Source: Pseudomonas silesiensis
GTDB lineage: Bacteria > Pseudomonadota > Gammaproteobacteria > Pseudomonadales > Pseudomonadaceae
Direction of reading: 5' to 3'
NCBI RefSeq assembly: GCF_001661075.1
Contig: NZ_CP014870.1
Span: 1,942,501 to 2,006,500, forward strand
Length of the DNA stretch: 64,000 nucleotides
In this document: positions 54,782 through 62,376 of the stretch, in pieces
Layout: the number at the start of each line of letters is the position of its first letter
Position numbering within the stretch: position 1 is the first letter of the stretch
Translations under genes and position numbers: made by a program
The notes under the pieces: model-generated
Databases searched by the model: none
Told to the model about the DNA's origin: nothing
What the model saw: the letters and a program-made list of their open reading frames with translations, nothing else

Positions 54782-55439
54782 GGCATACAAACAGCGCATG
54801 GTCGGCGCCCTGGTCCTGGTGGCGCTGGCGGTGATTTTCCTGCCGATGCTGTTTTCCCGCCAGGACGAACAGCGTCAGGTGACGGTCGAAGCGCCGGCGG
54901 CCCCGCAAGCCCCTGCAGTGCCGCAAGTGCAGGTCGAGCCGGTGGTGGTACCCGAGCCGCAAGCCTTGCCGCAGGAGCCGGTGCCGAGCGACGAAGAAAT
55001 CGCCCGTCAGGAACAGCCGTCGACGCCGATTGCACCGACTGCGCCCGTAGCGCCGGCACCGGCCGCCAAGCCGGTCACGCCGCCTCCAGCCCCTGTGCCG
55101 ATGACCCGGCCGACCACTGCGCCGTCCCAGCCGATCACAGCCGGGCCGGGTGCATCGGGCAAACCCGATACCACCCAGAGCCGGGTCGATGCCAATGGCC
55201 TGTCGGTCAGCTGGTCGGTGCAAGTGGCCAGCCTGGCGAACCGGGCCAGTGCGGAAAGCCTGCAGAAAAAACTGCGCAGCCAGGGCTACAACGCCTATAT
55301 CCGCACGGCCGACGGCAAGAATCGGGTGTTCGTCGGGCCGCTGATCGAGCGCGCGGAAGCCGATCGCCTGCGTGACTTGTTGGGTCGCCAGCAGAACCTC
55401 AAGGGCTTTGTGGTGCGTTTCCAGCCGGAACGGGGTTAA
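54765..55439 (+). CDS. SPOR-domain cell-division protein (DedD-like)
   Basis: The 224-residue protein has a short cytoplasmic start ([15 protein letters not shown]), one membrane helix (LVLVALAVIFLPMLF, residues 15-30), a Pro/Ala/Val-rich periplasmic linker, and a C-terminal SPOR domain (about 148-224; SWSVQVASLANRASAESLQK; NRVFVGPLIERAEADRLRDL). SPOR domains bind glycan strands stripped of stem peptides at the division septum. This is the DedD arrangement, and E. coli dedD also follows folC and precedes cvpA. The start overlaps the end of folC by 17 bases. Confidence 0.92.
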   Translation: MALLDKAYKQRMVGALVLVALAVIFLPMLFSRQDEQRQVTVEAPAAPQAPAVPQVQVEPVVVPEPQALPQEPVPSDEEIARQEQPSTPIAPTAPVAPAPAAKPVTPPPAPVPMTRPTTAPSQPITAGPGASGKPDTTQSRVDANGLSVSWSVQVASLANRASAESLQKKLRSQGYNAYIRTADGKNRVFVGPLIERAEADRLRDLLGRQQNLKGFVVRFQPERG

Positions 55440-55478
55440 AACTATCGCCCCGATTTGAAATGCACGGACAATCGCAGC

Positions 55479-55507
55479 TTACCGATAAGCATGGGCTCTG
55501 CTAAAAT
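55479..55507 (+). promoter_or_regulatory. possible promoter of cvpA-purF
   Basis: TTACCG (55479-55484) and TAAAAT (55502-55507) are spaced by 17 bases, about 30 bases before cvpA. The -10 is good, the -35 weak. Confidence 0.4.
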
Positions 55508-55537
55508 GCGCCGCCTTATCCGTCTGTAGGCTGCACT

Positions 55538-56098
55538 GTGCCATTTACCTGGGTTGATTGGGCGATCGTTGCAATCGTCGCCATCTCCGCATTGATCAGT
55601 CTGAGCCGCGGCTTCGTCAAGGAAGCATTATCGCTGGTGACCTGGATCATCGCAGGAGTCGTCGCCTGGTTGTTCGGTGGTGCATTGTCCGAATATCTCG
55701 TCGGGTACATCGAAACGCCATCGGCTCGTGTGATCACGGGCTGTGCCATCATGTTTGTCGCCACGCTGATCGTAGGCGCAATGATCAATTATCTTATCGG
55801 CGAGTTGGTTCGCGTCACCGGGTTGTCCGGGACCGATCGATTCCTCGGCATGGCCTTCGGCGCCGCGCGTGGCGTGTTGCTGGTGGTCGTGGCGGTCGGG
55901 CTGTTGAGCCTGGGCCCGGTACAGCAGGACGAGTGGTGGAAACAATCGCAACTCGTGCCAAAGTTTTTATTGGTCGCAGACTGGTCCAAAAACCTGATTC
56001 TCGGGTGGAGCAGTCAGTGGCTTGCCAGCGGTATCAGCGTACCCGCTGAGATACCGTTCAAGGAGCACCTCTTGCCGACGGCCAAAACGCCTCAGTGA
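55538..56098 (+). CDS. cvpA: CvpA family membrane protein
   Basis: The 186-residue inner-membrane protein has four hydrophobic segments (VDWAIVAIVAISALISLSRG; VTWIIAGVVAWLFGGA; GCAIMFVATLIVGAMINYLI; ARGVLLVVVAVGLLSLGP). The R-G-F-V-K-E motif after the first helix is typical of CvpA. It starts with GTG (55538). It precedes purF by 41 bases as in E. coli, where CvpA was named for colicin V production; more recent work links it to envelope and bile tolerance. Its molecular role is not settled. Confidence 0.92.
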   Translation: MPFTWVDWAIVAIVAISALISLSRGFVKEALSLVTWIIAGVVAWLFGGALSEYLVGYIETPSARVITGCAIMFVATLIVGAMINYLIGELVRVTGLSGTDRFLGMAFGAARGVLLVVVAVGLLSLGPVQQDEWWKQSQLVPKFLLVADWSKNLILGWSSQWLASGISVPAEIPFKEHLLPTAKTPQ

Positions 56099-56139
56099 GT
56101 TGTGTTCAGTTCAGATCCATTAAGTAGGGGTTGCGTCGC

Positions 56140-57645
56140 ATGTGTGGCATCGTCGGTATCGTCGGTAAGTCGAACGTCAATCAGGCGCTGTATGACGCGC
56201 TAACCGTCCTCCAGCACCGCGGCCAGGACGCTGCCGGTATCGTGACCAGCCATGATGGCCGGTTATTCCTGCGCAAGGACAATGGCCTGGTACGTGACGT
56301 GTTCCATCAGCGTCACATGCAGCGCCTGGTCGGCCACATGGGCATTGGCCATGTGCGTTACCCGACCGCGGGCAGCTCGACTTCGGCCGAAGCCCAACCG
56401 TTTTACGTCAACTCGCCTTACGGCATCACCCTGGCGCACAACGGTAACCTGACCAACGTTGAACAGCTGGCCAAGGAGATTTACGAATCTGACCTGCGCC
56501 ACGTCAACACCAATTCCGATTCGGAAGTGCTGCTCAACGTGTTCGCCCACGAGCTGGCCCAACGCGGCAAGTTGCAGCCGACCGAAGAAGACGTGTTCGC
56601 CGCGGTCACTGACGTGCACAACCGTTGCGTCGGCGGCTACGCGGTCGTGGCGATGATCACCGGCTACGGCATCGTCGGTTTCCGCGACCCGCACGGCATC
56701 CGCCCGATCGTCTTCGGCCAGCGTCACACCGACGAAGGCGTCGAGTACATGATCGCCTCCGAAAGCGTGTCCCTGGACGTGCTCGGTTTCACCCTGATTC
56801 GCGACCTGGCGCCGGGCGAAGCGGTCTACATCACTGAAGACGGCAAGCTGCACACCCGCCAGTGCGCGACCAACCCGTCCCTGACCCCGTGCATCTTCGA
56901 ACACGTCTACCTGGCGCGTCCGGACTCGATCATCGACGGCGTCTCGGTGTACAAGGCGCGCCTGCGCATGGGCGAGAAGCTCGCCGACAAGATCCTGCGC
57001 GAGCGTCCGGATCACGACATCGACGTGGTCATCCCGATCCCGGACACCAGCCGCACCGCGGCCCTGGAACTGGCGAACCACCTGGGCGTGAAGTTCCGCG
57101 AAGGCTTCGTGAAGAACCGCTACATCGGTCGGACCTTCATCATGCCGGGCCAGGCCGCACGGAAAAAATCCGTACGCCAGAAGCTCAACGCCATCGAACT
57201 GGAATTCCGCGGCAAGAACGTGATGCTGGTGGATGACTCGATCGTTCGCGGTACCACCTGCAAGCAGATCATCCAGATGGCGCGCGAAGCCGGCGCCAAG
57301 AACGTCTACTTCTGCTCCGCGGCACCGGCCGTGCGCTACCCGAACGTCTACGGCATCGACATGCCGAGCGCCCACGAACTGATCGCCCACAACCGTTCGA
57401 CCCAGGACGTGGCCGACCTGATCGGCGCCGACTGGTTGATCTATCAGGACCTGCCTGACTTGATCGAAGCGGTCGGCGGCGGCAAGATCAAGATCGAGAA
57501 GTTCGATTGCGCGGTGTTCGACGGCCAGTACGTGACCGGCGACGTCGACGAGGCTTACCTGAACAAGATCGAGCAGGCCCGTAACGACGCCTCCAAGGTC
57601 AAGACCCAGGCGGTCAGTGCGATCATCGATCTGTACAACAACTAA
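56140..57645 (+). CDS. purF: amidophosphoribosyltransferase
   Basis: The 501-residue enzyme begins purine synthesis by moving glutamine amide nitrogen to PRPP. After removal of Met, Cys2 in MCGIVGIVG is the glutaminase nucleophile. The PRPP site is [18 protein letters not shown], and [14 protein letters not shown] is a typical mid-protein stretch. I start it at the ATG at 56140 for the N-terminal cysteine; an ATG three codons upstream would bury it. It follows cvpA and is followed by a REP pair. Confidence 0.97.
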   Translation: MCGIVGIVGKSNVNQALYDALTVLQHRGQDAAGIVTSHDGRLFLRKDNGLVRDVFHQRHMQRLVGHMGIGHVRYPTAGSSTSAEAQPFYVNSPYGITLAHNGNLTNVEQLAKEIYESDLRHVNTNSDSEVLLNVFAHELAQRGKLQPTEEDVFAAVTDVHNRCVGGYAVVAMITGYGIVGFRDPHGIRPIVFGQRHTDEGVEYMIASESVSLDVLGFTLIRDLAPGEAVYITEDGKLHTRQCATNPSLTPCIFEHVYLARPDSIIDGVSVYKARLRMGEKLADKILRERPDHDIDVVIPIPDTSRTAALELANHLGVKFREGFVKNRYIGRTFIMPGQAARKKSVRQKLNAIELEFRGKNVMLVDDSIVRGTTCKQIIQMAREAGAKNVYFCSAAPAVRYPNVYGIDMPSAHELIAHNRSTQDVADLIGADWLIYQDLPDLIEAVGGGKIKIEKFDCAVFDGQYVTGDVDEAYLNKIEQARNDASKVKTQAVSAIIDLYNN

Positions 57646-57663
57646 GCTTCTACCGGCCTGCAC

Positions 57664-57757
57664 CTGTAGGAGCGAGGCTTGCCCGCGAAGGCGGCATCAC
57701 AGGCAACAATGATGTTGAATGTGATACCGCCTTCGCGGGCAAGCCTCGCTCCTACAG
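57664..57757. repeat. REP hairpin pair between purF and metZ
   Basis: Inverted units TGTAGGAGCGAGGCTTGCCC (and GCGAAGGCGG) and CCGCCTTCGCGGGCAAGCCT flank about 40 bases. It fills most of the gap to metZ. Confidence 0.87.
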
Positions 57758-57820
57758 TAACGGGTGTGCCCCTCCAGGCCGGTTTTGTATCTACTACCGA
57801 GCAAGGCAAGGAGTGACAGC

Positions 57821-59032
57821 ATGAGTCAGGATTGGGATGCCGGTCGGCTGGACAGCGACCTCGAAGGCGTAGCGTTCGATACCCTGGCCGTCCGCGCCGG
57901 TCAGCACCGCACGCCGGAAGCGGAACACGGTGATCCGATGTTCTTCACCTCCAGCTACGTGTTCCGTACCGCTGCCGACGCGGCGGCACGCTTTGCCGGG
58001 GAAGTGCCGGGCAACGTCTACTCGCGCTACACCAACCCGACCGTGCGTGCGTTCGAAGAGCGTATCGCCGCGCTGGAAAGCGCCGAGCAAGCGGTGGCCA
58101 CGGCGACCGGCATGGCCGCGATCATGGCCGTGGTGATGAGCCTGTGCAGCGCCGGCGATCATGTGCTGGTGTCGCGCAGCGTCTTCGGCTCGACCATCAG
58201 CCTGTTCGAAAAGTACTTCAAGCGTTTTGGCATCGAAGTCGACTACGTGCCCCTGGCGGACCTGTCCGGCTGGGATGCGGCAATCAAGGCTAATACTAAA
58301 TTGCTGTTCGTCGAGTCGCCGTCCAACCCGCTGGCGGAATTGGTGGACATCGCCGAACTGTCGAACATCGCTCACGCCAAAGGCGCGATGCTGGTGGTCG
58401 ACAACTGCTTCTGCACCCCGGCATTGCAGCAGCCACTGAAGCTGGGCGCGGACATCGTCGTGCACTCGGCGACCAAGTTCATCGACGGCCAGGGCCGTTG
58501 CATGGGCGGTGTGGTAGCCGGTCGCAGCGAGCAGATGAAAGAAGTGGTCGGTTTCCTGCGCACCGCCGGGCCGACCCTGAGCCCGTTCAACGCCTGGATC
58601 TTCCTCAAGGGCCTGGAAACCCTGGGCCTGCGGATGAAGGCCCATTGTGCCAACGCCCAGCAACTGGCCGAATGGCTGGAGCAGCAGGACGGCATCGAGA
58701 AAGTCCATTACGCCGGCCTCCAGAGCCATCCGCAGCACGAACTGGCCTTGCGCCAGCAGAAGGGCTTCGGCGCGGTAGTGAGCTTTGAAGTCAAGGGCGG
58801 CAAAGAGGGCGCCTGGCGCTTTATCGATGCGACCCGGCTGATTTCCATCACCGCCAACCTCGGCGACACCAAGACCACCATCACTCACCCGAGCACCACC
58901 TCCCACGGCCGTCTGGCGCCGCAGGAACGTGAAGCCGCGGGCATTCGTGACAGCCTGATCCGCATCGCGGTCGGCCTGGAAGACGTGGCAGACCTGCAAG
59001 CCGATCTGGCGCGCGGCCTGGCGGCGCTGTGA
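57821..59032 (+). CDS. metZ: O-succinylhomoserine sulfhydrylase
   Basis: The 403-residue PLP enzyme makes homocysteine from O-succinylhomoserine and sulfide, the direct-sulfhydrylation route to methionine used by Pseudomonas. It belongs to the Cys/Met-metabolism family: [18 protein letters not shown] near residue 70, and the PLP lysine Lys219 in [15 protein letters not shown] start it at the ATG at 57821 with AAGGAG 10 bases upstream. Its TGA overlaps the GTG start of the following dehydrogenase (GTGA). Confidence 0.95.
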   Translation: MSQDWDAGRLDSDLEGVAFDTLAVRAGQHRTPEAEHGDPMFFTSSYVFRTAADAAARFAGEVPGNVYSRYTNPTVRAFEERIAALESAEQAVATATGMAAIMAVVMSLCSAGDHVLVSRSVFGSTISLFEKYFKRFGIEVDYVPLADLSGWDAAIKANTKLLFVESPSNPLAELVDIAELSNIAHAKGAMLVVDNCFCTPALQQPLKLGADIVVHSATKFIDGQGRCMGGVVAGRSEQMKEVVGFLRTAGPTLSPFNAWIFLKGLETLGLRMKAHCANAQQLAEWLEQQDGIEKVHYAGLQSHPQHELALRQQKGFGAVVSFEVKGGKEGAWRFIDATRLISITANLGDTKTTITHPSTTSHGRLAPQEREAAGIRDSLIRIAVGLEDVADLQADLARGLAAL

Positions 59033-59805
59033 TCGAACTGTCGAGGCCGGGCACGGGCACCAACGGCCGCGTCGCCCTGGTCACCGGTGCCGCCCGCGGC
59101 ATCGGGCTGGGCATTGCGGCCTGGCTGATCAGCGAAGGCTGGCAAGTGGTGTTGACCGACCTGGACCGGGTGCGCGGCTCGAAAGTGGCGAAGGTGCTGG
59201 GCGACAACGCCTGGTTCATCGCCATGGATGTTTCCAACGAAGGGCAGGTGGCGCTGGGCGTTGCCGAGGTGCTGGGGCAATTCGGGCGCCTGGATGCGCT
59301 GGTGTGCAACGCGGCGGTGGCCGATCCGCACAACATCACCCTGGAAAGCCTCGATCTGGCGTACTGGAACCGAGTGCTGGCGGTGAACCTCAGCGGGCCG
59401 ATGCTGTTGGCCAAGCACTGTGCGCCGTACCTGCGCGCTCACAGCGGTGCGATCGTCAACCTGGCCTCGACCCGCGCCGGGCAGTCGGAACCCGACACCG
59501 AGGCCTACGCGGCGAGCAAGGGCGGTCTGCTGGCCCTGACGCACGCGTTGGCGATCAGCCTCGGGCCGGAAATCCGCGTCAACGCGGTCAGCCCGGGCTG
59601 GATCGATGCGCGGGACCCGTCGGTGCGCCGTGCCGAGCCGCTGACCGATGCCGACCATGCCCAGCATCCCGCGGGCAGGGTGGGGACGGTGGAGGATGTG
59701 GCGGCGATGGTGGCCTGGTTGCTGTCGAGGAATGCCGGGTTTGTCACGGGGCAGGAGTTCGTGGTGGATGGTGGCATGACCAAGAAGATGATTTACAGCG
59801 AATAA
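59029..59805 (+). CDS. short-chain dehydrogenase/reductase (SDR)
   Basis: The 258-residue protein is a classical SDR: cofactor motif [13 protein letters not shown] (T-G-x3-G-x-G), NAA after the fourth strand ([10 protein letters not shown]), catalytic Ser in [10 protein letters not shown], and Y-A-A-S-K in [13 protein letters not shown]. The first Asp after strand 2 (LTDLDRV) favours NAD over NADP. It begins with GTG overlapping the metZ stop, so it is translationally coupled to methionine synthesis, a link kept in pseudomonads. Its substrate is unknown. Confidence 0.9.
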   Translation: MIELSRPGTGTNGRVALVTGAARGIGLGIAAWLISEGWQVVLTDLDRVRGSKVAKVLGDNAWFIAMDVSNEGQVALGVAEVLGQFGRLDALVCNAAVADPHNITLESLDLAYWNRVLAVNLSGPMLLAKHCAPYLRAHSGAIVNLASTRAGQSEPDTEAYAASKGGLLALTHALAISLGPEIRVNAVSPGWIDARDPSVRRAEPLTDADHAQHPAGRVGTVEDVAAMVAWLLSRNAGFVTGQEFVVDGGMTKKMIYSE

Positions 59806-59844
59806 ATCCCCATCGACCTGGCCAGCATTTGTGTTGACTGTGCC

Positions 59845-59947
59845 GCCGCCATCGCGGGCAAGCCCGCTCCCACAGGGTTCTCCTGGGTGTGAAAAAAAGT
59901 GTGCACACCGGAGATCCCTGTGGGAGCGGGCTTGCCCGCGAAGGCGA
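59845..59947. repeat. REP hairpin pair before the tRNA-Val/Asp cluster
   Basis: Inverted copies of CCATCGCGGGCAAGCCCGCT and AGCGGGCTTGCCCGCGAAGG are spaced by about 50 bases. Confidence 0.87.
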
Positions 59948-60036
59948 TCTGACTGCAAAAGGATGATTGTGGGTAATGCCATCATCTTGCGAAATGACAC
60001 GATTTTGTCTTTTTCAGAAAAACTTCAAGCAGGCTA

Positions 60037-60065
60037 TTGACTTAGCTTCGTTAGGTGCGTAAATT
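60037..60065 (+). promoter_or_regulatory. promoter of the tRNA-Val/Asp/Asp cluster
   Basis: TTGACT (60037-60042) and TAAATT (60060-60065) are spaced by 17 bases, 22 bases before the first tRNA, with a GC-rich stretch (CGCGG) after the -10. Confidence 0.7.
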
Positions 60066-60086
60066 TCGCGGCCTCAGAGAAGCAAA

Positions 60087-60162
60087 GGGTGATTAGCTCA
60101 GCTGGGAGAGCGTCTGCCTTACAAGCAGAATGTCGGCGGTTCGATCCCGTCATCACCCACCA
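60087..60162 (+). tRNA. tRNA-Val (anticodon TAC)
   Basis: 76 bases; acceptor GGGTGAT pairs with ATCACCC, the anticodon loop is CTTACAA, the T-loop TTCGATC, and CCA is encoded. Confidence 0.97.
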
Positions 60163-60216
60163 CTTCTTGAGAGTCTTGCGTAAGCAAGAAGGAAGCTGAA
60201 AAGCCTCCACCGACGC

Positions 60217-60293
60217 GCAGCGGTAGTTCAGTCGGTTAGAATACCGGCCTGTCACGCCGGGGGTCGCGGGTTCGAGTCCCGTCCGCTGCGCCA
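60217..60293 (+). tRNA. tRNA-Asp (anticodon GTC), copy 1
   Basis: 77 bases; acceptor GCAGCGG pairs with CCGCTGC, the anticodon is GTC in CTGTCAC, the T-loop TTCGAGT, and CCA is encoded. It is identical to copy 2. Confidence 0.97.
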
Positions 60294-60386
60294 TATTTGC
60301 GAGTCAGGTATTACCTGGCCCGAGATTGAAAAGCCTCGAAGCTTTCCAGTCACACGAGTTACTTGGGCGAAAGTCCAAAGCGATAC

Positions 60387-60463
60387 GCAGCGGTAGTTCA
60401 GTCGGTTAGAATACCGGCCTGTCACGCCGGGGGTCGCGGGTTCGAGTCCCGTCCGCTGCGCCA
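60387..60463 (+). tRNA. tRNA-Asp (anticodon GTC), copy 2
   Basis: The 77 bases are identical to copy 1. The two copies are 170 bases apart and their short flanks (ATACGCAG or GACGCGCAG before, CCATAT after) are also similar. Confidence 0.97.
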
Positions 60464-60548
60464 TATCTGCATCAAGGCCCACTGAACGCCTTGACGCTAC
60501 GAAAAAGATTGCTGGCAAGCCAGTATCTGATTCGAGTCGATAGCAAAG

Positions 60549-60576
60549 ACCCTGGTCGAAAGGCCGGGGTTTTTTG
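60549..60576 (+). terminator. terminator of the tRNA-Val/Asp cluster
   Basis: ACCCTGGTC and GGCCGGGGT pair over nine bases (two G-T pairs) around GAAA, followed by TTTTTT. The remaining bases up to fecI (389 in all) hold no gene; a candidate Fur site is near the end. Confidence 0.87.
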
Positions 60577-60800
60577 TGTCTGCGATTTGGCTTTTTCCTG
60601 CATTTCCCTCCTGCCGCCTAACCGCTTGATGCCCGTCGATCCGTTAGGCGCGATGATCCTGTCTTTCTCAATGCGGCTTCTCCAGCGTGCACAGACCTGA
60701 CCAGTCGGGGCCTGTGAGCCCAATGGGCCTGTCTTTCCTTCACGTCAGCCACTGTTTCCCCGCGCTAAACCGTATAAAAGGCTTGGTTTGCAGCAACAAC

Positions 60801-60822
60801 ACTAATTAGAATGAGTCGCATT
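60801..60822. promoter_or_regulatory. possible Fur box upstream of the ECF sigma gene
   Basis: ACTAATTAGAATGAGTCGCATT, about 30 bases before the sigma gene, resembles the 19-base Fur site GATAATGATAATCATTATC in its A/T-rich spaced pattern, but several positions differ. Iron-starvation sigma genes of this type are normally Fur-repressed. Confidence 0.35.
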
Positions 60823-60852
60823 TAAAATATTTCCTGCGCAGGGTTCCTTGAC

Positions 60853-61362
60853 ATGAGTGAAGCAGCGATGCCGGCGGCGCAACATTTCCACGACTTGTAC
60901 CGCGACCATCGTGGCTGGCTCGAAAGCTGGTTGAGGCGACGCATGAGCAACGGCAGCGACGCGGCGGACCTGAGCCAGGATACCTTCCTGCGGGTGCTTG
61001 CCAGTTCCCAGCGCATTGCCGAGCTGCAGGAACCCCGCGCCTATCTGGCGACCGTCGGCAAGCGGCTGCTCGCCAACTTCTACAAGCGTCGCAGTCTCGA
61101 GCAGGCCTACCTCGATGCCCTGATGCTGTTGCCGGAAGAGTGTGTGCCGTCCCCCGAGCAACGCTGGTTGCTGCTGGAAGCGCTGCAAGCCCTGGACGAA
61201 CTGCTCGATGGCTTGCCGGTCGCGGTGCGACGGGCTTTTCTCTGGAGCCAGCTGGAAGGCCTGGGTTACGCCGAGATAGCCGAGCGCCTGCAAGTCTCCG
61301 AGCGCACGATCAAGCGCTATATGGCCCAAGCCTACGAACATTGCCTGCTGGTGGAATGGTGA
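60853..61362 (+). CDS. ECF sigma factor, FecI-type (iron-starvation sigma)
   Basis: The 169-residue protein has sigma region 2 (FHDLYRDHRGWLESWLRRRM; DAADLSQDTFLRVL) and region 4 with the helix-turn-helix (YAEIAERLQVSERTIKRYMA). It matches FecI/FpvI-type cytoplasmic sigma factors that switch on ferric-siderophore receptor genes. It is followed by a FecR anti-sigma gene overlapping by 7 bases and then by a TonB-dependent receptor with a signalling domain, so the three form a cell-surface signalling unit. A possible Fur box lies upstream. Confidence 0.93.
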   Translation: MSEAAMPAAQHFHDLYRDHRGWLESWLRRRMSNGSDAADLSQDTFLRVLASSQRIAELQEPRAYLATVGKRLLANFYKRRSLEQAYLDALMLLPEECVPSPEQRWLLLEALQALDELLDGLPVAVRRAFLWSQLEGLGYAEIAERLQVSERTIKRYMAQAYEHCLLVEW

Positions 61363-62309
61363 CAGGTTCGCCCCCTTCGGCCGAAGCTCGCCAGGTGGTG
61401 CGAGCCGCCGCTCAATGGCTTGCACTCATGGAATCGGGGGCCGCCAGTGACCGTGACCGGGCCAATCTGCAGCACTGGCGTGACAGCCACCCCAGTCACG
61501 AACACGCCTGGCAGAAGGCCCAGCTGTTGCGCCAACGCTTTGCCGACCTCCCGTCGACACTGGCCATGGCCAGTCTCGATCGGCCTCAGGCCAGTCGGCG
61601 CAAGGTGCTCAAGCGTGCTGTGGGGGCGGTGGCGCTGGTGCCGGCCGCCTGGCTGATCAGTCGACAGCTTCCGGTGGATGTGTGGCGCGCCGACCTGCGA
61701 ACCGCAACCGGGGAGGGCAAGAAGGTCCAGTTGGCCGATGGCAGCTCGCTGCAACTGAACACGGCGAGTGCCGTCGACATCGACTTGCAGAACCGGCGAC
61801 TGACCCTGGTGGAAGGCGAAATCGCGCTGAACGTGCCCGGGATCTCGCCGCTGACGGTTCAGACGCAGTTCGGGCAAGTGGTCGTCAGTCAGGGGCAGGT
61901 ATGCGTTCGTCAGCGACAGACGGGTTGCCGGGTCTCAGTGCTCAAAGGCGCGGTGCAGTTGCAGCCGTTGCGCGGTCCGGTTTTTTCGTTGGGCGCCGGC
62001 CAGCAAGTCAGCCTGCTGGCGGCGGGTGCAGATGCGGTGGAGCCCTTCGACGTGCTCGCCCCAGGCTGGCGTGACGGCGTGCTGATGGCGCAGAACCAGC
62101 CCCTGGGGGATTTTTTGCGCGAACTCAGCAGCTATCGCCCGGGCGTGTTGCGCTGGGAGCCGGCGCTCGAATCCCTGCGCGTCACCGGCAGTTTCCGTCT
62201 GGAAGACACCGATCGCATCCTGTCGTTGCTGGCCGCCAGCTTGCCGCTGGAGGTGCATAGGCGCACCCGGTACTGGGTGACTTTATTGCCGCGCAAAAAT
62301 ATGGCATGA
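61356..62309 (+). CDS. FecR-family sigma regulator
   Basis: The 317-residue inner-membrane protein carries the signal from the receptor to the sigma factor. Its cytoplasmic N-terminal part (HWRDSHPSHEHAWQKAQLLR) is the DUF4880/FecR_N type that binds sigma; a membrane helix (VGAVALVPAAWLI, near residues 90-105) and a periplasmic FecR domain (TATGEGKKVQLADGSSLQLN; DIDLQNRRLTLVEGEIALNV) follow. The start ATG at 61356 overlaps the end of the sigma gene; a GTG three bases later (GTGA) is the alternative. Confidence 0.92.
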   Translation: MVTGSPPSAEARQVVRAAAQWLALMESGAASDRDRANLQHWRDSHPSHEHAWQKAQLLRQRFADLPSTLAMASLDRPQASRRKVLKRAVGAVALVPAAWLISRQLPVDVWRADLRTATGEGKKVQLADGSSLQLNTASAVDIDLQNRRLTLVEGEIALNVPGISPLTVQTQFGQVVVSQGQVCVRQRQTGCRVSVLKGAVQLQPLRGPVFSLGAGQQVSLLAAGADAVEPFDVLAPGWRDGVLMAQNQPLGDFLRELSSYRPGVLRWEPALESLRVTGSFRLEDTDRILSLLAASLPLEVHRRTRYWVTLLPRKNMA

Positions 62310-62376
62310 GGCGTGTCCCCTTTTTTCGCTCCGCTTGTCATTCAAGGCATGTGAAACGAAATCAGAGAGATTCTCA

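Noticed and set aside
60217-60463. Two identical tRNA-Asp copies considered as attL/attR of an excised element
   Set aside because: Both copies are full-length functional genes 170 bases apart with no integrase or phage sequence; a simple duplication explains them.
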